Source: Actinernus sp. WN-2022
Lineage: Eukaryota; Cnidaria; Anthozoa; Actiniaria; Actinernidae
Direction: 5' to 3'
Length of the DNA: 64,000 nt
Assembly: GCA_030867875.1 (NCBI GenBank)
Contig: JAOWCC010001600.1
Coordinates: forward strand, 1 to 64,000
Part shown: positions 29,067 to 38,124 of the stretch, piece by piece
Numbering within the stretch: the stretch's first letter is position 1
Layout: every line of letters begins with the position of its first letter
Notes under the pieces: model-generated
Told to the model about the DNA's origin: nothing
The model's database searches: none
Seen by the model: only the letters and a program-made list of their open reading frames with translations
Made by a program: the position numbers and the translations under genes

Positions 29067-29136
29067 CCTGCAGGAGAATCTGCTCGGATGATTGCAAGCC
29101 AACCGACTGATCCAACGACCTTACGTACGATCATCC

Positions 29137-29457
29137 AACCGCATTACGACCTCCCGACCGTCGATTTACCCAATAATCGTGTAAGTGTGGTCCCAGCTTA
29201 AGAGAAAATTTTTTTTTGAGAAATTTTGATTTAATTTCTTGTTTATACATGTAGCTATGTCGTGCATCACTGACATACTCGGTTAGAGTACGGAACAAAA
29301 CAATGGGTCCTACATTGATAGTTCGGTCACATTGGCATATATATAACACCGTGATGTCGGGAGCCTTTGCATTGGACCTTCCCGAGACATTGCACTTATA
29401 TTAGGACTGTCAGTTTGGGAGCAAGCACTGATTGATAATAGGAAAACATCAGAGTCG
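29137..29457. other. Non-coding interval with right copy of a local direct repeat
   Basis: 29137-29186 repeats 28699-28740. The rest, to 29457, shows no gene, exon or transposon end that I can support. Confidence 0.5.
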
Positions 29458-29580
29458 TTATATCAGTGACATAGACATGAAGTTTTAGTAATCAGGTTTA
29501 TGTCAAATTTGATAGAAACCTGATTAATAAAATTTGATATAAATGTGATTGATAAAACATCATGTCTATATCACTGAAAT
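29458..29580. repeat. Imperfect foldback, about 38-bp arms
   Basis: The segment around 29458-29498 (ATATCAGTGACATAGACATG followed by AAGTTTTAGT) is inverted at about 29541-29580 with several mismatches, leaving a loop of about 40 bp. It is probably a decayed foldback element. Confidence 0.5.
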
Positions 29581-29699
29581 GATGTTTTATTGATCAGTGT
29601 CTATACTGGGGTATATTAAAAGAGGCCATCATGTGGTGTCATTTAGCACATATGATTGGCTAGTACCCTTTATGAATTATTAATGAATTTTAGAAATAG

Positions 29700-30730
29700 A
29701 ACTATACAGGCATCCAATCTACATGGTAGAGTTAATTAAGTAAGCTCTGATGTGCACCAACCAGGCAAGCTCCAATAATTAACTCACGAGCCCCATCCAC
29801 AATTGTATTGCTGCATTATGTCTCTGAAACTTCATATAATTATGTGAATTATAATCTGTTGTTCATCCATCTGTTAAAGTGCCACTACGACGAAAATTTA
29901 CCATTTCGATTTGCCACTTTTTCAGTGTCTATAGGTCAATCAGTATTAGAAATATCCGAAATAGTAAAAAATATTCCCAAATGGGCATCTTAAACCACAA
30001 ATTTTAGGAGAGTTTACCGGTAAAATCCTGTCCGCCATTGCTGGAAGCCGTGCCTTTTGTTCAGCTTTAAACAAAGGTTTATTCACCGGAAGTGATGTCA
30101 TACACTTAACACGACAACCTCGTGGCGCGAAATAGCGTGCATAAAAACGTAGCCAACCTCGCAAAGATAAATAACTTTCTTCTTATGTACGTGAAGACGT
30201 TTTTAGTAGAAATATGCCTCCAGGCGTTGTGTTCTGCAGGCGAGCGTTAAGTGTATGACATCATTTCCGGTGAATAAACCTTTGTTTAAAGCAGAACAAA
30301 GGGCACGGCTTCCAGTAATGGCGGACGTGTAGATTCAATATTCGGAGCTAAAAAAATAAGACTTCCTGTCGTTGTATCGAAAAACAATTTGAACTGGTAA
30401 TAATATATGAACTCTACTTTATGAATATGCAAAAACATTGATATGTCAAAATTTGATCGTAGGGGCACTTTAAGCATATACCGCCAAGCTTTGGAAAAAA
30501 TAATTATCATCCAATTTATTGCAAATTTAAAGAAATTTCCGAAACAGGCCTGATTATTATGGCAAGGACAAACCTATACACCAGCTGTACTATCAAAAAT
30601 GGAGAAACCGGCCTTTCAATCTGAATGAATTGTCTCGTTCAAATAGCTGTCATGCATCGTCACTGCACTCAGATGACATAATTAAATCATGATTACCATT
30701 AATACTTAATGCTATTATTAGCTAACAATG
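29700..30730. repeat. Duplicated host block Y1, interrupted by a TTAA element
   Basis: 29700-29873 plus 30474-30730 align in order with the block at 31018-31972. Shared runs include GCTCTGATGTG.ACCAACCAGG, TTCATATAATTATGTGAAT, GCATATACCGCCAAGCTT, GAAACAGGCCTGATTATGGC, CACTGCACTCAGATGACAT and TATTATTAGCTAACAAT. The two blocks are diverged paralogous copies of one non-coding sequence about 430 bp long. Confidence 0.75.
29874..30473. mobile_element. Non-autonomous TTAA-target foldback element (600 bp)
   Basis: TTAA occurs at both ends (29874-29877 and 30470-30473). The termini are inverted (AGTGCCACTACGA versus AGTGCCCCTACGA). Further inside, about 80 bp at 30018-30106 is inverted at 30249-30332, including ACAAAGGTTTATTCACCGG. 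The other block, Y2, shows the nearly empty site CTGTAAGGCATATACC near 31175, which confirms an insertion. TTAA targets are used by piggyBac and Kolobok transposases; I favour one of these without deciding. It has no coding capacity. Confidence 0.75.
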
Positions 30731-30975
30731 GGCCTTTTGCAGGAATGCAATCACGTGGTTGTACTGGTTGGCAAAGTTTCTGACTTTTTTTTTATTTAAA
30801 GGCGCTTGTACGAGATCGATATAAGTGTTAATTAGCAATCGATTGTCCATCTTTCTACAACAGCATTTAGAAGTTTGTTTGCCACCCAGGAAAGTCTTTC
30901 CCATGGGGGCATGAGCGCAATTCATTGGTTATAGAAGTGATATATCACCACGTGACTGTTTCCTACAAAAAGGCC
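30731..30975. mobile_element. MITE with GGCCTTTTGCAGGAA termini, copy 1
   Basis: The left end GGCCTTTTGCAGGAATGCAA and right end (inverted) GGCCTTTTTGTAGGAAACAG are terminal inverted repeats of about 28 bp, each running into a CACGTG-containing motif. A second copy lies in reverse orientation at 57532-57725. The flanks match the empty site GCTAACAATACCTTAAC at 31957-31973, so the insertion is supported within the window. The target duplication is short (about 3 bp, perhaps ATG) and not certain. Confidence 0.75.
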
Positions 30976-31017
30976 GATGCCTTAACTCTATGCTCCTAAT
31001 TATAAGTTAGGAATTTT

Positions 31018-31972
31018 AAAATAGCCATCCATGTATTTAAGAGCTCTGATGTGTACCAACCAGGTAAGATCCAAAATTATTTTGCTTCATTTAAATGGCC
31101 CTGAGACTTAATTCATATAATTATGTGAATGGTAATCCGGTGAAAGTCAGTAATTACTGCTGTTCATCCAGCTGTAAGGCATATACCGCCAAGCTTAGGA
31201 GAAATTAATTATCGTCAAATTTATTGCAAATTTAAAGAAAACTTAGAAACAGGCCTGATTATGGCAAGTACTCGATGTATTTAGCTGTACGTACCATCAA
31301 AAATTAGGAAACCGGCCCTTCAATTAAGTGGAATGGATTGACTGAATGAAATAGCTGGTCACTGCACTCAGATGACATACACTAATGCCAAAAAAGTTAG
31401 TCACCTGAAAAGGTGCAGCATCAAAGTTGTGACCAACGAGGATCATGACTATATTTGAAGCGGCGTGTGGTATTTAATTTTCTTCGCATGCAGTTATTGT
31501 TAATAGTTTTGCAAATCCGATACTGTCTAGCAGCTGCGCTGTTTTTAAAATGAACTCAAAGCTTTAGCTTGCAAAAACCATACAACTGATAAGTAGTTCT
31601 AGATAGTAATTGTACATGATAACAATCAGGCCTTAGCGCCTCTAATTAGTACTAATAAATTGAGTGAAATGGTCAAAACAAATTCAAATTTACTCAAATA
31701 CAAATTCAACTACAAATCTCTTTGAGGCTTATAATTATTCTAAAAGTACCATTTTATCATTGGACAGACAGACATAGCATCAGAATCAGTTAGTCTGCAA
31801 TCCATGCTTGTCTAAAAACTGATTTAAATAAAACAGTTCTCAAACGTACGTAGTTGTAATACTTCCCGTGATGCTTTTACCTAGCTTTTCGGGTGACTAA
31901 CTTTTAAATTATTGAAATGAGTGTATATTAGAATTCATACTTTAATTAATCCTATTATTAGCTAACAATACC
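31018..31972. repeat. Duplicated host block Y2, interrupted by a MITE
   Basis: Counterpart of Y1. 31018-31391 and about 31906-31972 align to Y1, and the intervening part is the element at 31392-31905. No open frame or exon signal was found in it. Confidence 0.7.
31392..31905. mobile_element. 514-bp MITE with AAAAGTTAGTCACC termini
   Basis: 31392-31412 and 31885-31905 are 21-bp inverted repeats with one mismatch (AAAAGTTAGTCACCTGAAAA versus ...CACCCGAAAA). They sit where block Y2 departs from block Y1. No open frame is seen and the superfamily is not assigned. Confidence 0.7.
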
Positions 31973-32230
31973 TTAACTCTTACTAAATTATTATTATTGT
32001 TGTTATTATTGTATTGTTGCCATTTTTGTTATTATTCTTATCCTTTTTGTTTGGTCTGGCTGTTTCTGATTGATCTAGCTTCTACTCCTCTTTCCAGATA
32101 TGGGTTTTGTTATTTGATGCACCGAGGACTCCCAGCTCTCTTCCAGATGTGACGCTACTCAGTTCACATCACACCTGTTGGAACTCTTAGCGTCCAGTGA
32201 ACACCAAAAATATCAACTACCCATTACCAG
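31973..32230. other. Non-coding interval downstream of the nuclease ORF
   Basis: Holds an ATT/TTG-rich low-complexity stretch (31984-32050) and otherwise unremarkable sequence. It may contain the 3' untranslated region of the minus-strand nuclease ORF; no polyadenylation signal stands out. Confidence 0.35.
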
Positions 32231-33004
32231 TTACTCAGAGTACATATGACGACGGGCCCTTGAAGTGGAAATCTCCAACTGATGTCGGTCTCTCCTGCAT
32301 ATAATTGGATGCGCAGTTGGTCTATCGCCCTTAAAACAGCCACGTTTCTCTCTCACCGATTCCTGAAAAGCATTCAATAGTGTATCATTCGTAAAGTACT
32401 GGGTTGTTGGATATGCGTATCCACTTAAGAGAACTCTCTTAGCTAAGTCAAATCTTTCCGTTGTTGGATTAGCTTCATTGTTACTTCTGTTTATTCCCCG
32501 GATGTCTACTAGGAGTCGTCCAAACACATCTACTCCATAGCAGTCGACCAAGATGTTAGCAGATGGAATTGGTATGTCACCTCTGAGCCTTTCCAGTTCT
32601 CTTTCCAGGGTTTCTTTTCCTTCTCTCCAAAAAGGCTGAGGGACTTTCGCATCTCTCCTACCAGGTGGTCTAGGAGCCTCTTGCGTATCAAAGCCGACAA
32701 GTCTACTTCTTAGAAGCGATCTACCTGCAAGTACCTGACTGTCATACTCGCCAAAGTATTTCACGTATGGTTTCCAAAGTAACTGCACGGTATGGATATC
32801 GTCAATTGCATTGTCGTCTTGGTAAAATCCATGGTTCCTGTTAACCCTAGTCCCAGGCAACCCATCACCGTCTCCTAAACATGCTTCTGGGAACTGAATT
32901 GATAACCTCAAGGAAAATTGGTATTGTTCATCCTGTGCCATGCGAATAGTATCCGGTAGTGCTTTGTTGAGTTTCACCTTTGGGTAGTCAGATACATTGC
33001 ACAT
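32231..33004 (-). CDS. Staphylococcal-nuclease-like (TNase/SNase fold) protein
   Basis: A single open frame of 257 aa with an ATG start. The middle and C-terminal parts look like a thermonuclease (SNase) domain at about residues 70-225. RLVGFDTQEAP (101-111) corresponds to the R..x..D..E catalytic motif: R101 and E109 match the catalytic Arg and Glu and D106 the calcium ligand. FGRLLVDI (161-168) supplies the second catalytic Arg, R163. LLSGYAYP (192-199) and the Ala-to-Lys-Arg-Gly helix near 212-222 follow in family order. Known members cleave nucleic acids; whether this one acts on DNA, RNA or as a binding module is not visible. The N-terminal 60 residues are not recognised and no signal peptide or membrane segment is evident. 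It could be a host gene or cargo of a mobile element, as the surroundings are transposon-rich. The lack of introns fits either. Confidence 0.7.
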   Translation of the reverse strand: MCNVSDYPKVKLNKALPDTIRMAQDEQYQFSLRLSIQFPEACLGDGDGLPGTRVNRNHGFYQDDNAIDDIHTVQLLWKPYVKYFGEYDSQVLAGRSLLRSRLVGFDTQEAPRPPGRRDAKVPQPFWREGKETLERELERLRGDIPIPSANILVDCYGVDVFGRLLVDIRGINRSNNEANPTTERFDLAKRVLLSGYAYPTTQYFTNDTLLNAFQESVREKRGCFKGDRPTAHPIICRRDRHQLEISTSRARRHMYSE

Positions 33005-33779
33005 TAATATTGTTATAAAGACTTAATAGGCTCATCTTAATATTTATGCTAATTCGGGCGAAGTGAGGCTAAGCACGGATCAAATTCCAGGCTGGCGGCT
33101 TCCTCGGTCAAAGAGATATCTCGAGACTTCGATCTTTCATCCATATTTCACTTTTATTTTTACAGAAGAACTCGTGAGAAAATCTGATAGTAGTAGTGGA
33201 GAAAAGAAGTTATGCGTGGGCTTTAAATACTTTCGTGCAAGCTGCTTGCAAGACGTTAAAAGTGAACATTGAACGCGAAGTTGTGGTTTGCTTTTATGTC
33301 ATTAAAGCGTTTTTTACTCACTTTGTAATTGGTCATGGATTATTATAATTTGGATCCGATTTATCCTCTCTTCGTCCTCGCTTTCGCGTAAATTAGCATA
33401 AATATTAAGAAGAGCCTGTATTACGCACACTCGTATGTTTGCATAAGGATATTTAAACTCGGACTCGGTTGACGTCAAAGAAGCGAAATACAACAACCAA
33501 ACAGAAATAGAAATATATAATAATAATAATAATAATGGTTATATTCACTGAGGGTGGTCACGGCCAGAGATTTGTTTGCGTTTAGATTTTCTTTAAAACA
33601 AAAAAATTCCATTGTTATAAAAGAAGTTGAGAACTGTCTGTGTTTACATAACGCTATGTAAACAACGAAAGTGTTTTCTATTTCGTAACTGTAAAGCGTT
33701 TTCTGAAACACTACGTTTGCGTAATTGCAGAAACATGTTGATACACATTTGCAACAGACAGTGTCAACAAAAGCCTTAC
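33005..33779. other. Interval with one possible exon and an ATA microsatellite
   Basis: An ATA repeat lies at about 33516-33537. On the minus strand an open stretch at 33322-33496 ends with a strong donor (ACAAA then GTGAGT) and reads like protein (acidic, with an Ile-rich end). No convincing acceptor precedes it, so I do not call it an exon. The rest is non-coding. Confidence 0.35.
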
Positions 33780-33928
33780 CTCTTCGTCTAGAAATTCAGC
33801 TATCTCTGGTAAAGCCCTCACAGCATTTGTCCAAGTAAGCTTGACTTGCCGTAATACAGGATATCTGTAAATCGCCCAAGCCGCCTTTAACACTTCACGC
33901 GCGTAAGCAAGGCTGAATGGAAGTTGAC
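33780..33928 (-). CDS. Exon of an unrecognised minus-strand gene (third supported exon)
   Basis: 149 bp bounded by an acceptor after a T-run (TTTTTACCAAG) and a good donor (GAAGAG then GTAAGG). It begins with two bases that complete a codon with the single G left by the exon at 34313-34697, and the joined reading frame is open. It encodes about 49 residues with amphipathic helical character and an acidic end (FLDEE). I recognise no domain. The next downstream exon is not certain. Confidence 0.5.
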
Positions 33929-33984
33929 CTTGGTAAAAAAAAAGGCTCATAGTCTCGTAGTCTTAATAACTACCAGATCATCTA

Positions 33985-34108
33985 CTTAGGGTGCTTTCCA
34001 TTTACACGAACTGACTGGTCTGACTGGCCAGTTCATAAATGGAACGCTTCAGTTCTAGGAACTGACTGGACCAGTTATCAGAACTGACACGTTCCATTTA
34101 AATGGAAG
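33985..34108. mobile_element. Small foldback MITE remnant rich in AACTGACTGG
   Basis: TTCCATTTA near 33998 is inverted near 34092-34108, and between them GAACTGACTGG and its complement recur several times, giving a compact foldback about 120 bp long. It lies in the intron between the exons of the unrecognised gene. The termini are not resolved. Confidence 0.45.
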
Positions 34109-34126
34109 GCGGATACTCTGCAATAC

Positions 34127-34250
34127 CTTGTGGATGCTATTTGGCACATTATTTTGGATATAGATCCAATACAGCCTATCTGTTAAAATGCCCTTAACTT
34201 CTTGTAAAAGTTGGTCGTGCTTAAATAAGCCTCCCTTGTGGCGCTCAAAA
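34127..34250 (-). CDS. Possible cassette exon (phase-incompatible)
   Basis: 124 bp between a clean acceptor (CGTTTTTTAG) and a donor (CACAAG then GTATTG). One frame is open throughout: 41 codons, with aromatic and hydrophobic residues in a plausible pattern (DRLYWIYIQNNVP). Its phase fits neither neighbour. Inclusion after the exon at 34313-34697 would give a stop after about 23 codons, while skipping keeps the frame open. It may be a poison exon, part of another transcript, or a degenerate exon. Confidence 0.3.
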
Positions 34251-34312
34251 CTAAAAAACGCGGATATAGAAAATTGGTTCATTTCAAGGGAATCGGTAAG
34301 AGATCTTATCAC

Positions 34313-34697
34313 CTTGTCTATCCAACGAAGATGCCGTGTTCAAAACATGTTCATCCCTTTCTCTGCTAATGTACTCCAGTTGGCGGGCGATTTCCAAATT
34401 CTGCAATAGGGCGTGACTCTGTTCGCAGTTGTTGATGTTTTCAAGCATTAATTGACTTCTTTGAATCATATCTTCTGCAGAGATGTCTTTCTGAGCTTCA
34501 ATGATAGTAGCTGAGTAGCGAAGTTGCTCCAAGTAGGTTCGAAATTTCAGGCCATTTATTAAGCGACGCACTCCAGCAACTGCAGGCCTTGGTGAGGCAG
34601 CGACAGCGACGCCACGTCGTCTTCTACGCTTCCGTGCTCTGTGTGTTTGGTCTGTTCCTGCCTGGTCATTAGAATCGTTTAATGATCCTTGGTCATC
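34313..34697 (-). CDS. Exon of an unrecognised gene with Arg/Lys-rich stretch
   Basis: 385 bp between acceptor TACTAG (34698 side) and donor CAAG then GTGATAAG. The frame is open for 128 codons. Near its start is a strongly basic stretch RARKRRRRG, resembling a nuclear localisation signal, followed by a long helical region with many Leu, Glu and Gln (for example LEQLRYSATIIEAQKDISAE), suggestive of a coiled coil or helical bundle. It follows in phase from 35804-35908 and continues in phase into 33780-33928. I do not recognise the family. A nuclear protein or a transposon-encoded accessory protein are both possible. Confidence 0.55.
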
Positions 34698-34881
34698 CTA
34701 GTAGGAGAGGGGTCGTTATTAGAGCTGCGCGAGTATTATGCGCGGGAGTATTATTTATGATGGGTGACTAGTTCCCGTTAAAACTAGTGTTGTTCTGCGT
34801 CGGCGGAGAAGATAAACACTGGTATGATCAACTAAAAGTCGATTATGGTATGATAACCGGCGTGGGGAGCGAGTAGCAGCT
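34698..34881. other. Intron sequence with no further feature
   Basis: Upstream flank of the hammerhead-like motif. It contains two ATTATG/AGTATTATT-like strings and nothing else that I can support. Confidence 0.3.
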
Positions 34882-34909
34882 GACGTTTCGAGCGCTAGCC
34901 CTTCGTCAG
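34882..34909 (-). ncRNA. Hammerhead-ribozyme-like motif of a Penelope-like element
   Basis: On the minus strand the core reads CTGACGA, then a stem GGGC-TAGC-GCTC, then GAAA, then CGTC. This matches the hammerhead arrangement CUGANGA, stem II, GAAA and a GUC cleavage triplet with a minimal stem III. Penelope-like retroelements of many animals are known to carry such hammerhead motifs, and this string is a familiar mark of them. Stem I is not clearly formed by the flanks and no reverse transcriptase is visible, so this is probably a decayed terminal fragment. It lies in an intron-like interval and is antisense to nothing identified. Confidence 0.5.
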
Positions 34910-35398
34910 ATCAAAAAAGGCCGGCATTATTTTTATGGCAAGGAAAAATGAAGAAATAGACAGACACTACAGTAGTGGCGATTGCCATTTGCATTGGAAA
35001 ACAAAAATTAAAGTCATGCAGAAAGTACAAAACGTAATCCATGGCAGACGTAGCGTGTACTTGTCAACAAAACATTTACATATACGTGTTCTTGTACTTG
35101 TCAGTAAACGCTTTATTTTTTTGCAAGTTATAAAATCTGGAATTTTGTTGGGGGGACTATCAAGGCGAATGGGCTATCTACTAGGACGGGGAGGGGTGGT
35201 GAAGGGGATTATGCATAGGATCTTTGGCATAGAGTGGAAAGGGGGATTACCCAAGGAAGTCTAAGGTATTTGTTACTCGCCACTACCTTAGGGTATTCCC
35301 ATTTTTAAAATATTAGTGTTTTTTTTAACTTTTAGGCATTGCACTTTTCAGTGCTGTCACTTTTAAAATTAACCATTATATTGTTGATGCTATTCTCC
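34910..35398. other. Non-coding interval
   Basis: A 109-codon plus-strand frame (34935-35264) lacks homology, splice context and protein-like composition. I treat it as chance. Probably intron of the minus-strand gene and remains of the Penelope-like element. Confidence 0.35.
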
Positions 35399-35716
35399 GC
35401 CCCCCCCCCCCCCCCCCCCCCAGGGGGGGGGATGCTCCCCAATTTGAAGTGATAGGGTGATCTGCCATACCTTTTGGGGGTCATTTCTGTCACTCCCATA
35501 CCATTTAGGGGGTCCTTTGATAAAAGCTAATTATGTACGTAACACAAGTCCGTACCTTTTAGTTTCTCAAATTGATATAGTTAGATGTATTTTTACTGTG
35601 CTTGTGATTAAACACAAATATTTTAACAGAAGTTATAAGGTCGTATCTTTTAGGGGTCAAAATCATTTTGACTTTCTAGGCTGATCACCCCTGTCACTTC
35701 AAATAGGGAGTCCCTA
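35399..35716 (+). mobile_element. Poly-C/poly-G MITE, copy 2 (diverged)
   Basis: Begins with a run of about 20 C followed by CAGGGGGGGGGATG and ends TAGGGAGTCCCTA. The subterminal AATTTGAAGTGATAGGGTGAT is inverted at the right end (GATCACCCCTGTCACTTCAAAT). It contains about four TACCTTTTAGGGGTC-type iterons, some degenerate. It belongs with the elements at 28756 and 62626 but has lost a recognisable 8-bp target duplication. Confidence 0.65.
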
Positions 35717-35803
35717 CCTGAGGTTATTCTATAGCTTACCGTACAACATCGAAGACATTCCGTTAGTTCCCCCATTTGTTTCAGTTATCATAGCTATGCA
35801 TAC

Positions 35804-35908
35804 CTGTAAAGTTCCATCTCCTGATGAGCCAGGGGTGTGGTCGACAGATAACGATGGTTGATCTGGTTCGACAGATGCAGTCCTGCTGGGGTCAGCTGAT
35901 GCAGGTGT
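35804..35908 (-). CDS. Exon of the unrecognised gene, Ser/Thr/Pro-rich
   Basis: 105 bp, exactly 35 codons, between acceptor TTTGCCAG and donor TTACAG then GTATGC. The residues are mostly Ser, Thr, Pro, Asp and Gly, as in a disordered linker. Only one reading frame joins without a stop to the next exon at 34313-34697, which supports the phase. Upstream exons, including the start, are not identified. Confidence 0.5.
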
Positions 35909-36601
35909 CTGGCAAATACACACAAATGAAAAACATCAAAAGGCGGAATTAAGGTGATTCCCTTGTTTTGCAATGCACATGTTGGTGAAACCTAAATCAT
36001 GGGAACAAATATCAGTGTTTGGGTGTATAACCGAATCCTACATATCTTAATAGTTATTTAACGTTGGCAGTGAAAAATAAGTTAATTTAAGACGACTTTT
36101 GCGAAACTCGCCCCAGTCCTTCCTCGAAAAAAGCATTTTTTGCAAAAAAAATGGTGACCCCACCGCCTTATTTTCTTCCATATTTATCACTGCAAAGTTG
36201 GCAACACGTATCACAGTATAAAGAATAAAAAAAAAAAAAAATTCTGGATGCAAATATTTTAAGTATCTAATATTTTAAGTTTATAATTTCTGGATCCAAA
36301 TATTTTAAGTATCTATTTTTACGCTCGTTCAGGGATATAACAAAACAGATTTCGCAATATTTTGCTACAGTACTGTATTTTTAAGGATTGTACTGCGTTA
36401 AGTTTGGTATACATAACTACATCATAAACTCATTTGTTCGCTATGCCTATGAACAGTTAGACTAGCAGTTAAAGGCGCAGTTTACTCATGCTGACATTTC
36501 GCATATTTCTGCTGTGGGTAATAACTGGACGAAGTTTGAAAATAAAAGTTATTTTAAATAATTTCAGCTTCTTTTTGAGTCCAAATTGGCAAATAGCTTA
36601 T
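35909..36601. other. Non-coding interval with short tandem duplication
   Basis: TTCTGGAT.CAAATATTTTAAGTATCTA occurs twice about 48 bp apart (from 36241 and 36289), next to a poly-A run (36225-36241). Otherwise nothing was seen. It separates the exons above from the 254-aa ORF. Confidence 0.45.
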
Positions 36602-37366
36602 TCATTGATTAAAATGAATTTTAGGTAAGAACAGTTTTAAATCTTGAATAGTTTTCTTTCTAACCTCTAAAAGACTGGGCAAAAGATAAAGAGCTTGCAA
36701 CCTAGCTCTTAAGCTGCGAAAGGACTTTTCCACCTTCTCAGCTTCGTTGACGTTCGGCAAAACCATTACTAAGGAAGCATGACCGGCGCTTCTTTCATCT
36801 TGATAAAATCCTGCAAAAATAAAGTTATATGTTAGGTAGAGTCTAATTGCTGCTGTATTCTTAAATGATCCAGCAACCTTCAGCCAGATGTTGGTATTTC
36901 TTGGTAGGCTGCGTCTACTTGTCTGAGACTGAATCACGCCTTCGATAGCACACCCCATGCAGATATCTCCCACAGCTTTGCCTTTCAGATCAGCTCTACG
37001 GACACAATACTTGAGCTCCCACAATGACTTTCTTGCAGTGTTCTTGATTTCTGCGGCAATTTCATGTCCAGGGATGGGTACCAAAAGCTGAGAGTCATAA
37101 CCGCGCTTTTCTAAGATTACAATACCAGCGGGCTGTACATTCTCTTTCTCGTAAGCTAAAGCTGTCAAAGTTTCTCCGCTAGTGTGGCCGCAAAGTTCGC
37201 GAATTTCAGCTTTGTAAGCCTCTCGTGAGAGGTGAACGCTCCTTGCTTCCGTGTCGTTTAAAAGTGATTCGAGAGAGGATTGCAGAGTTGTTGGTACTTT
37301 CTCGCCGTCGTAGATCTCCACTCGAAAGGGACAAAAGTCCGATCGATTGACAAATTCCTTCGCCAT
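36602..37366 (-). CDS. Intact 254-aa ORF of unknown family, source of the amplified 5' end
   Basis: The start is the ATG at 37366; a GTG just upstream is in frame but lies in the leader. The protein is soluble-looking, with no signal peptide or membrane segment. Visible features are an acidic/Ser N-terminus, a short Cys cluster in GDICMGCAIEG, a hydrophobic stretch around RLYLTYNFIFAGFYQDE, and a C-terminal helical region ending in basic residues. I do not recognise the family. It is the only full-length copy in the window. Its promoter and first 62 codons are shared with the 1450-bp array, but residue 10 is Asp here and Ala in the array copies, with two silent differences nearby. It could be a host gene or a mobile-element ORF. 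Confidence 0.6.
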   Translation of the reverse strand: MAKEFVNRSDFCPFRVEIYDGEKVPTTLQSSLESLLNDTEARSVHLSREAYKAEIRELCGHTSGETLTALAYEKENVQPAGIVILEKRGYDSQLLVPIPGHEIAAEIKNTARKSLWELKYCVRRADLKGKAVGDICMGCAIEGVIQSQTSRRSLPRNTNIWLKVAGSFKNTAAIRLYLTYNFIFAGFYQDERSAGHASLVMVLPNVNEAEKVEKSFRSLRARLQALYLLPSLLEVRKKTIQDLKLFLPKIHFNQ

Positions 37367-37407
37367 CACCGTGAGTTTGCGTGTGAAAATGTAGCAAAGT
37401 CTTAGAC

Positions 37408-37416
37408 CTTATAAAG
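37408..37416 (-). promoter_or_regulatory. TATA-like element of the 254-aa ORF
   Basis: On the minus strand TTTATAAGG lies about 42 bp upstream of the start codon, implying a very short leader. It is repeated in every array unit at 1450-bp steps (first repeat copy near 38845). Confidence 0.45.
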
Positions 37417-37484
37417 CTCAATTTCCCATTAGTTTGCTAAACTGAGAAACGAATGAAAAACAAAAAGCTGGGAACGATTCTGCT

Positions 37485-37494
37485 ATTGGCCAAT
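37485..37494 (-). promoter_or_regulatory. CCAAT-box palindrome upstream of the TATA element
   Basis: ATTGGCCAAT, a palindrome containing CCAAT on both strands, sits about 75 bp upstream of the TATA-like element, a usual spacing for a CCAAT box. It is present in all eight units. Confidence 0.4.
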
Positions 37495-38124
37495 ATATGA
37501 AAGATTGACACCTGTCAATAATGTGCAGTATTAAAGGTGGCTAGTCTTTATAATCAGCTTCGACGGCGGAACTTCGAGCAAGCTATTAGGTGCGTGTAAA
37601 GCTTAAAAGTTGGATTGGTTTTACCACAGTTCGAATGTAAGGCTCAAAAGAATTTGTGTAAAAGAACTGGAAATAGTCTTTGCATTATTTCGTGATTCCA
37701 ACTTGAAATTAACCTCACTAAAGTCTTCGAAATGACTTGACTGTGCAAGTTTGCAAACGGATGTCGTTCATTCAATTCTTTCAACTGAACTCAAATATTT
37801 TCTTTGATAATACTGCGGATTCTATGTGAACCTATGTGAAGAATTTCGTTTCCTATATTTCACACAGAGCAAGTTCCCTACGCGCTCAGTGTGTGTTGTA
37901 ATTGGGTTTCAAACTGTTTCATCCTTTCTTACTGCCCTGCTAGACAAAGATTCCTTTCTTATCAAGACAAATGTTGTTGTTTTTCGATTCAAAGGCTATT
38001 TCTGCTCGGATTCTTTTTGTCAACACGAGCTGAACACATACTTGATGACAATTGCTTCCCCTATTTACGCACAAAAGAAGTTTCTATAACGCGCTTAGTG
38101 CGTGTTTAATTTTCATCCTTCAAA

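Noticed and set aside
33063..33272. 69-aa plus-strand ORF upstream of the nuclease gene
   Set aside because: Short, no protein-like pattern, and opposite to all supported genes in the region.
34935..35264. 109-aa plus-strand ORF
   Set aside because: No homology, no start context, and it lies in intron and transposon-derived DNA.
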